Of a stretch of 64,000 nt of DNA, positions 57,810-64,000 are shown piece after piece. The position numbers and the translations under genes are program-made. The notes under the pieces were generated by a model. That model saw only the letters and a list, made by a program, of their open reading frames with translations, ran no database searches and had not been told where the DNA came from. Origin of the DNA: Artemia franciscana (taxonomy: Eukaryota > Arthropoda > Branchiopoda > Anostraca > Artemiidae); NCBI RefSeq assembly GCF_032884065.1, contig NC_088867.1, positions 60,478,466 to 60,542,465 on the forward strand. The letters run 5' to 3'. Position 1 is the stretch's first letter. Each line of letters begins with the position of its first letter.

Positions 57810-60700
57810 TCAAATAAAACTTTCAAAAATATTCCTCAATTTCTTCTTCCAAGAATTTAGATGAGGCAAGGTCAGACTCCCTGCATACCCCCCTCGTTCC
57901 ACGGCAGGAGCAAAAGCTGCATCATCCCTTCGTTTTTGAGCAGCTACAGTCTTTGCAGCATCTTCCACTTTTGCATCTGCAGTAAACTTCCAAGATTGAT
58001 TCTCTTTGCAGCTTGAGACGACCGCATCTACTCCCCCTTCAGCCATCTTCCATCCATGGAGGAGTGGATCTGGTATGCTCGGCCGAGGCTGTACTGACGA
58101 CAAGATTGAGAATGTGGCGAATATGGCTCTTTGTATTTATTGCTCGAAGGTGGCAGTCTTCTCACATCTTTTTTTTGGCACCAAATGTAAGCCCTTACAC
58201 TGGCCAGTGAATTGAATCCGGCCTGTTTACCGTACATTTCAATGACCAGCAATTTTGATAGGTCGTAAACTTCTCTAAACGCGTCGACTGAAAGCTGCCC
58301 TTCTGCATCCTTGATCCGCTACGTCACAGACACCATTTTTGAGGCAAAAGTTGGAGACATCGTGGTGTTTAAGAAAGAAGCTTTCCCGACGCCGAAGAAA
58401 AAGTTCGTTTTGTCATACCCTGACAGACAGTGCACGAACAGTAACATAAAATGCTCCTCTTTGGACAAGTGGACTCCATCCGCCAGCTCCTGTACTGGGA
58501 TAATGTAAGTCAGGAACTTCAAGAAAATTTCGCTCAGTCCTTCAGCTTTAAGCTCTTCAAAAAATTAACACAGGCTACTGCCACGTCTGTGTCGTAGGCA
58601 TGCACAGCGGTGCTACAAGCATAACGGCTAGCGTACATGGCATGTGTCATAAGGCGTTGGTCCACCTCTTCGTGGCTGGAGGACAAGCATTCCTCGTAGT
58701 CACAGTGTTCTGGTAAAATTGGACTGTAGCCACACTTGACCAGAGACACTTTGAATCTCTCATCGAACCCACCTGAGAGAAAAAGGTTGAGTGCGTTCGG
58801 AAGCTGATCACCCATCTGCTCCCAGGTTTCACACAAAATTTCGAGGAGCCGGCTGTTAGACTCTGAGCTTGCAAGTAAGGCATCCCATTCTTTAATTGTG
58901 CTAAGAGCGGAAATCTGGAGGTTTTTCCCTTTCCCTCGTCGGAGTCTGCATGCTGATTTCAAGGAGATCGACTCTCAGGTGTCCGTGAGCTTCACAAAAA
59001 TCCTGTTGTACTGATCTGCGACAATGTGGACTTCAGGAATACCCACTGGATGATCATTCAGCCATGATAGAAGCAATCTTTCCACGAATGATTTGACTGT
59101 TTCAAACCTATCAGGCCGACATAACCTTATCTTGGACATTAGATCAATGATGTGCACTGTAGCTGATGTTGTTTCTTTGGATTTCAAGGTCACTGGCCAA
59201 GCTGAAAGTTTTCCTTGTTTCTTAGCCAGTTCAACAGCAGAGCTTTGTTCCTCGTCCTCATTTTCCAGCCAGAGGATGTCTTGGTTGATTGTTGCAGAAG
59301 ATGTTTAAAAACAGACGGAGGGAAAGGAAAATCTCATTTGTGAGGATCTTTAAAACGGATTTCTCCTATTATTCGCCGTAGCTCAACTGAGCAGTAATGA
59401 TTCTCTTCAAGGTTGATACTTCACAGCTCAGGAGATCGGTTCTAGGGACACACTTCACTTTCTCAGTTTTTCTCTATGAAGGGAAAGTTCGGGGTGCAAT
59501 CTTTTTCACATCGTCTTTCCTTTTACACAGAAAGTCCTCAACCACCTCTTTTCCTTTTGTGGCTACGCAATTAATATCAGAAAAAAATATTCTCATCGTC
59601 CACACTTCTGACGTCACAATATTCACTAGGTCGAAGTCCAATCTGCTGAACGGATTGCCAAAAGTTGAGAGAATGTCTCGAACTCTATTTCGCAAAAGTT
59701 GTAATCGCGTCGTCGTCGACTGATTGTCTTCGTGATGTTTCAATGTCTCTGTGGATACGTTAACTACTTGCAGGAAACCATTGCTGATGGCAGCGGAAAT
59801 TGGTAAGGTAAGAATCCAAGCTTCAGTCTGTCTCTCATCCATTTGTTCTCCTATTATTCTGGTCGTCGCCTTTGCATCCTTGTTCACTGTACATTCCAGT
59901 ATCTGATCGGAACATGTGGGGGTGAACCTTGTGTGTGTTCTTCACTGTGAAGTATCATTTCATGAGTCTTCTGTGTACGTCAGGAAAGGTTTGTGACTTC
60001 GCATGTCTGATAGGTACTGTATGAGACATATTGTATACTGAGGATGGTCAGCCGCCGCCAAGTATGGCAACATTTGAGCAGTTGCTGTCAAATGAGACTC
60101 CCAGTCATACTCTCGTTCAGCATGAATGAATTGCATCGCTATTTCAAGTATTTCCAAGAACTGCCACCAGAAAGCAAACGTGGGCGATGCATTTCGCAGG
60201 GTATCGAAGGCATTCATTATGGAAGCCAAAGTGATTAAGGCATCGTTTGCCTCCTGAAGTGCAGTTCCCGCGTTAGCAACGTTTGCCAATGAAGTCCTGA
60301 ACAACTCAATGGCACTACCCAGCTGGTCCAGGCGGGATAAGTCTTCTTGTACTTCGGAGTAATACTCTTCCAAGAACTCCCAGTAGAGGGCTAGCAAGAC
60401 ATCGTACAGTAAACAGTAGGCATTGATAGCTTGGTAGTAGCCTTTCCCTTGAAATACCTTTTTGAAAGTACCAGGAAGCAACAGCTTTGCCTGCACTATA
60501 ATCTCTTTGAGTCCGGAGCTGTCCATTATCTTACCAATTGCCTTGAGATAGTTGAGCAGGAGGTGGAAGCCTCCCATCCGTAGGATTCCGTTTTTGAAGT
60601 GATCCGGGTATTTACTTTTCACTCCCTGTGCTAGCTGATAAATGGAGAGATCTTTCGTGACTACCGTATCGCCACAACTGACAGCTTTAATTATCGCCAT
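57810..60700 (-). pseudogene. Decayed member of a large uncharacterised transposon-like protein family
   Basis: Five collinear blocks on the minus strand. Block 1 (60700-59960) has GGFHLLLNYLKAIG, LLLPGTFKKVFQGKGYYQAI, then FWWQFLEILEIAMQFI, DWESHLTATAQMLPYLAAAD and HPQYTICLIQYLSDM. Two in-frame TGA follow. Block 2 (to 59474) has ECTVNKDAK, TEAWILTLPISAAIS and SRLDFDLVNIVTSE, then TAG. After a frameshift, block 3 (59300-58534) has HIIDLMSKIR, HIVADQYNRIFVKL, TGA, then LPEHCDYEECLSSSHEEVDQ, RLMTHAMYA and VHAYDTDVAVACVNF. After another shift, block 4 (to 58028) has LLFVHCLSGYDKTNFFFGVG and YIWCQKKDVRRLPPSS. Block 5 has IPDPLLHGWKM. I recognise the order W..HL..ireMlPyf.a.DH..Y, EE.D.R...HA, DTDV, hal.G.D.t..FfG.GK, LPP, hGW from many multi-copy proteins of cnidarians, arthropods and fishes. 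Their function is not established. Confidence 0.78.
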
Positions 60701-60800
60701 GAACGGTCGCAGAGATTTTTCGATTGTTGCATGGTTGTTTTTTGTACTTCGCGAAGGAAAGGCAAGATATTAGATTAAATATTGACAAATCAATTTCAAA

Positions 60801-61166
60801 TCAAAGATGTTCCATTTGAAAAGCAGTCCCACAGGTTTTCACTAGAACTGGAAGTTCTAATACTAAATCTGATTGATCAATGTAACATGCCTTTTTATCA
60901 GTCCTTACAAATCTAAAGGAGTCAGTATCACCTAGTTTCTTGTGATATTTAATTTTGTAAACTGCTTTCATTAAGTCTCTTACTTCCGTAAAAAAGATTT
61001 TTGCACTCATTTTTCCAGTCAAATTTACTCCACCTAAAGTGCTTTTAAAAATTCTATATCTTTTAATTTTTTTTTGATATTCCAAATTTGTGTCATATTC
61101 TTCATTACCATGCATCAGCAAATCAGTATTTGCGTTAGAATCACGTGTCAAATCAACCTGAAGTAA
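60801..61166 (-). CDS. Hypothetical 121-codon terminal exon, unrecognised
   Basis: Open from an acceptor-like A-rich 'aaaaaacag' boundary at 61166 to a stop at 60801, with non-repetitive sequence: LLQVDLTRDSNANTDLLMHG, KKIKRYRIFKSTLGGVNLTG, KMSAKIFFTEVRDLMKAVYK, FVRTDKKACYIDQSDLVLEL. No transmembrane segment or known motif was seen. It lies 100 bp upstream of the transposon-like pseudogene on the same strand and could be its 5' exon or an independent fragment. Confidence 0.35.
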   Translation of the reverse strand, partial: LLQVDLTRDSNANTDLLMHGNEEYDTNLEYQKKIKRYRIFKSTLGGVNLTGKMSAKIFFTEVRDLMKAVYKIKYHKKLGDTDSFRFVRTDKKACYIDQSDLVLELPVLVKTCGTAFQMEHL

Positions 61167-61600
61167 CTGTTTTTTTTTTGTTTTGGCCTACCTGACTCAC
61201 TTTTCTTTTTCATCTTCTGCTTAGCTTATCAATCAACTTCCCGCTAGGTAGCAGGTTACTAAACAAAATTCCTATTATCGGGTTCACTTGCTAAAAAAGT
61301 TGCAGAACCCCCAGATACAATAATTTAAACTTCTTTTCTTAGCTGAATGTGTTTGGAATTAAACGGGCTTTCTTTTTTAATATAAAAAAGTATTATTTTA
61401 TAACTTTATCTTGAAAAGTTTCGAGTTTTTAGCTTTTCTGTTAGAAATTTTTTAACAAAAATCTGATTTTTTTTTAAATTGCAGTAAAAACTGTACTTTT
61501 TTTTATTTTTTTTTTTTTACAAACAAAAATCATATTCGTGTAGCCCCAAGTCTTTCCTCTCTATTGATGTAAGAGCACACTAGATTTGACCAATCTCATC
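61167..61600. other. AT-rich intergenic sequence
   Basis: Homopolymer-rich, no gene recognised. Confidence 0.5.

Positions 61601-61661
<61 letters not shown>
61601..61661 (+). repeat. Poly(A) tract of about 60 bp
   Basis: A-homopolymer after 'ccaatctcatctgt'. It could be the tail of a retroposed sequence or a simple repeat; no upstream gene body was recognised. Confidence 0.95.
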
Positions 61662-61664
<3 letters not shown>

Positions 61665-63304
61665 GAATCGTCGAACCCCATTATAGGCCAAATTTGGTGT
61701 TTTTGGCCAATATTTCAGAAACGCCCCAACGGCGAACATGCGCCCTTCGATATTAGTTTTCAGCATGGTCGACTACCATGGGATCCCCCCGTAACAATTT
61801 TGTACCTTCCGGTAAGTGTACTAATCGAAATAAGCGAGATATAGAATCTGGCGCTCTGACTATAATTATCTGCATGTCTATAAGACTAATGATAAGCAAA
61901 CGATAAGAAAACTATCTCTGAAATAATAATAGCATTGAAAACATGCAAAGATACCTCTTCCCTCCTGGCTAAAGATTACAGAGGTTTTTTAATGAAGCTG
62001 CTCAAATGGAATTATTTATATATTATTGTTTATTGTTTATTTATTTATATATGTATAAATAATTAATATATAAATTATAATGTATAAAGAATTATTTATT
62101 CATATTATTTATTTCAACAGTCAAATCACATCTCATGAAAAAAAATCCTGTAACAAAATGATATATCTAATGTTCGTCTCTGATCACAGTATGGAAAAAT
62201 TATATTGGCTACAGCTCTGTAGAAGACATAAAATTATGCAGATTTTCCATCACCTCATTTCATTAATATTAACGCAAAAATTCTACCGCCCAAATTTCTA
62301 TAACGAAACTTGTTTTGAAAACTGGTCGAAACTGTGGCTAAAATCAAAATAGCAAACCAGAATCAATTGCAATTCACCTTGGAATTCTTGATAAGAGACC
62401 CTCAAATGGGACCAATATTTTATATACGAAGTATGGGCGCGATTAATTTAAATTTTCTTTCAATTAAAATATCAAATTGAGATGAGCCAATTAAAATCGG
62501 ATGAAGTATTTATTGATGAAATTAAAAAAAAACTACTTCCAAGGCCATATTGCCCAGGAGAGGGCAGTTAAGTGTTATAGCCCCTCCCCCTGCCAAAGTG
62601 TTTTTCCAAATCTCAAAAACGTAAAAAGTGAATATAAACAAATATCACGTGTTTTTTGTAGTTATTTTTTAAAAAAGAATGGAAAAAATCCTTTGGTGAA
62701 ACACCCCCGGGAAAAAATCCAGGATATGGCCCTGACAATGCATTTAATGAAAAAATTAAACTTAATTGAAACTAAATACTCAACAGATGGAACATAAATT
62801 TAAGCTCTAAGCAATGAAAACTATCTTCTTATGTGTCAGCCATTTTTTCCACCTTTTGTCCCCCAATTCCTGAATACACCTCACGGCCATAAAATTTGCT
62901 GACTTAAAGCAAAACACGTTTTGAAAATACGCTGGCCAAGTGTAAAAAAGAAACAGTTTTACATTTCCTAAACCCGCATAAAGCTTCATTACTTTTGTGT
63001 CACAGCTCTGATGAGTAATCACTAATGTGAAAAAAAACTGCCAATAATCTGATTCAATGATTAATAGATTACCTGATTTTAATCCATCTGGTGATACATA
63101 CTATACTTCAGATTAAAATGAATTAATATACTGTAACTATCCTCATGTCTGTAAGACTGATCATACATAAAATACAAGGCATTTTGTTTCTGAAATAAAC
63201 AAATTGACTTCAGCACGGGAAACATTCTTATACTCTCCCCCCACCATGGTAAATAAAACACTTCTGTCTAAGAATATATAATCCTTTTTAAAATTACATA
63301 AAAA
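61662..63304. other. Intergenic, no gene recognised
   Basis: AT-rich. There is a 'tttatttatatatg' low-complexity run at 62015-62110. 62540-62745 has 'agggcagttaagtgttatag' and 'aatccaggatatggccctga', loosely like the dispersed repeat at 6.2 and 48.6 kb. Nothing coding. Confidence 0.45.
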
Positions 63305-64000
63305 AAACTAATTTTTTTAGCTGAAAGTAAGGAGCGACATTAAAACTTAAAACGAACAGAAATTACTCCGTATATGATATGAGTTGTCCCCTCCGCAATC
63401 CCTCGCTCTTTACGCTAAAGCTTTTAATTGTTTTAAAAAGTAGAATTGTGGCAAAGAGTCAAACTTTAGCGTAAAGAGCGAGTGATTGCGGAGGGGACAA
63501 CTCATTTCATATACGGAGTAATTTCTGTTCGTTTTAAGTTTTAATGTCGCTCCTTATTTTCAGCTAAAAAAAATAGTTTTTTCATTTAATTTCCGAACGT
63601 TTTTGAATTAATGCATGTTTGGTTTTGGCTCTCTGCACATAAATTATTAAAATGAAATTTGTATATTAATTCTTTTTTTGGCTAAATGGCTTTCTCTTAG
63701 TTTTGATTAGACGATTTTGAGAAATAAGGGGTGGAGAAGGAGGCCTAGTTGCCCTCCAATTTTTCGGTTACTTATAAAGGCAACTAGAACTTTTAATTTT
63801 TAACGAACGTTTATATTAGTAAAAAATATACGCAACTTAAGAGTTAACTTACGTAACAAACTTTCATAACCTTATATTTTTATTATGTATACGAGGGGGT
63901 TTGTACCCTCTTTAATACCTTGCTCTTTACACTAAATCGTAAGTTTTATCCCAATTCTTTAAGAATGATCCCTGAATCAGAAAGGCCGTAGAATAAATAG
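63305..64000 (+). mobile_element. Element X, runs off the right edge of the window
   Basis: The terminal palindrome (63305-63600) has arms 'gagttgtcccctccgcaatc' and complement, loop 'ttgttttaaaaagtagaatt'. Then come the 'tagttgccctccaatttttc' block and the start of the inner palindrome (63890 onward). The palindrome subtype is private to this copy and shared by both arms. Confidence 0.9.

Noticed and set aside
58006..58215. Plus-strand frames opposite the 57.8-60.7 kb pseudogene
   Set aside because: No recognisable motifs; shadows of the minus-strand family blocks.
62080..62352. 90-codon plus-strand frame
   Set aside because: AT-rich, no motif or neighbouring exon; likely chance.

Overview
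This window looks like repeat-rich, AT-rich nuclear DNA from an invertebrate animal. The evidence is a multi-exon gene with GT/AG introns on the minus strand, several kinds of eukaryotic retroelement, tRNA-derived SINEs, a Helitron helicase fragment and very long (TA)n tracts. The main gene reads like an arthropod protein. The dominant dispersed repeat reminds me of brine shrimp (Artemia) DNA, but that is recollection and I could not check it. I saw no CRISPR array, operon or virus.

The one clear host gene is canonical poly(A) polymerase, minus strand. I could place ten consecutive coding exons between about 31.95 kb and 17.83 kb, with every junction phase-consistent (about 576 codons). They run from just before the FGSYR motif, through the GADID catalytic pair and the central and RNA-binding domains, to the start of the Ser/Thr-rich tail. 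The first coding exon and the last exon(s) were not found. Its introns hold four nearly intact or partial copies of the main repeat, a 655-bp (TA)n tract and two internal duplications. One of these is a tandem copy of an exon end with a broken splice donor. A second, inverted and decayed copy of one exon with its flanking introns lies 32 kb away at 52.8-53.6 kb.

The rest is a mosaic of mobile elements. (1) About 20 copies or fragments of one non-coding element, called element X here, fill roughly a third of the window. Intact copies are about 1.7 kb: a ~300-bp palindrome at one end, a second imperfect palindrome inside, and an 8-bp-stem hairpin followed by TTTGA at the other end. (2) There are Penelope-like retroelements. 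One at 0.83-4.57 kb is split by an element X insertion, and a better-preserved C-terminal copy at 50.9-51.6 kb keeps the GIY-YIG endonuclease. (3) Three non-LTR reverse transcriptase fragments lie at 0.4, 5.2 and 12.3 kb. (4) A Helitron helicase tail with its GC-rich terminal hairpin lies at 43.3-43.8 kb, fused to minisatellites up to 46 kb. (5) There are two tRNA-derived SINEs, one with a perfect 8-bp target duplication inside a copy of element X. (6) A decayed member of a large uncharacterised, transposon-like protein family lies at 57.8-60.7 kb, minus strand.

The best candidate for something not well described is element X. Removing it from the Penelope-like element restores that reading frame exactly, with no target duplication and with insertion between A and T. 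The two arms of its long palindrome vary together from copy to copy. These points suggest a Helitron-like or Helentron-like non-autonomous element whose fold-back arms are homogenised within each copy.
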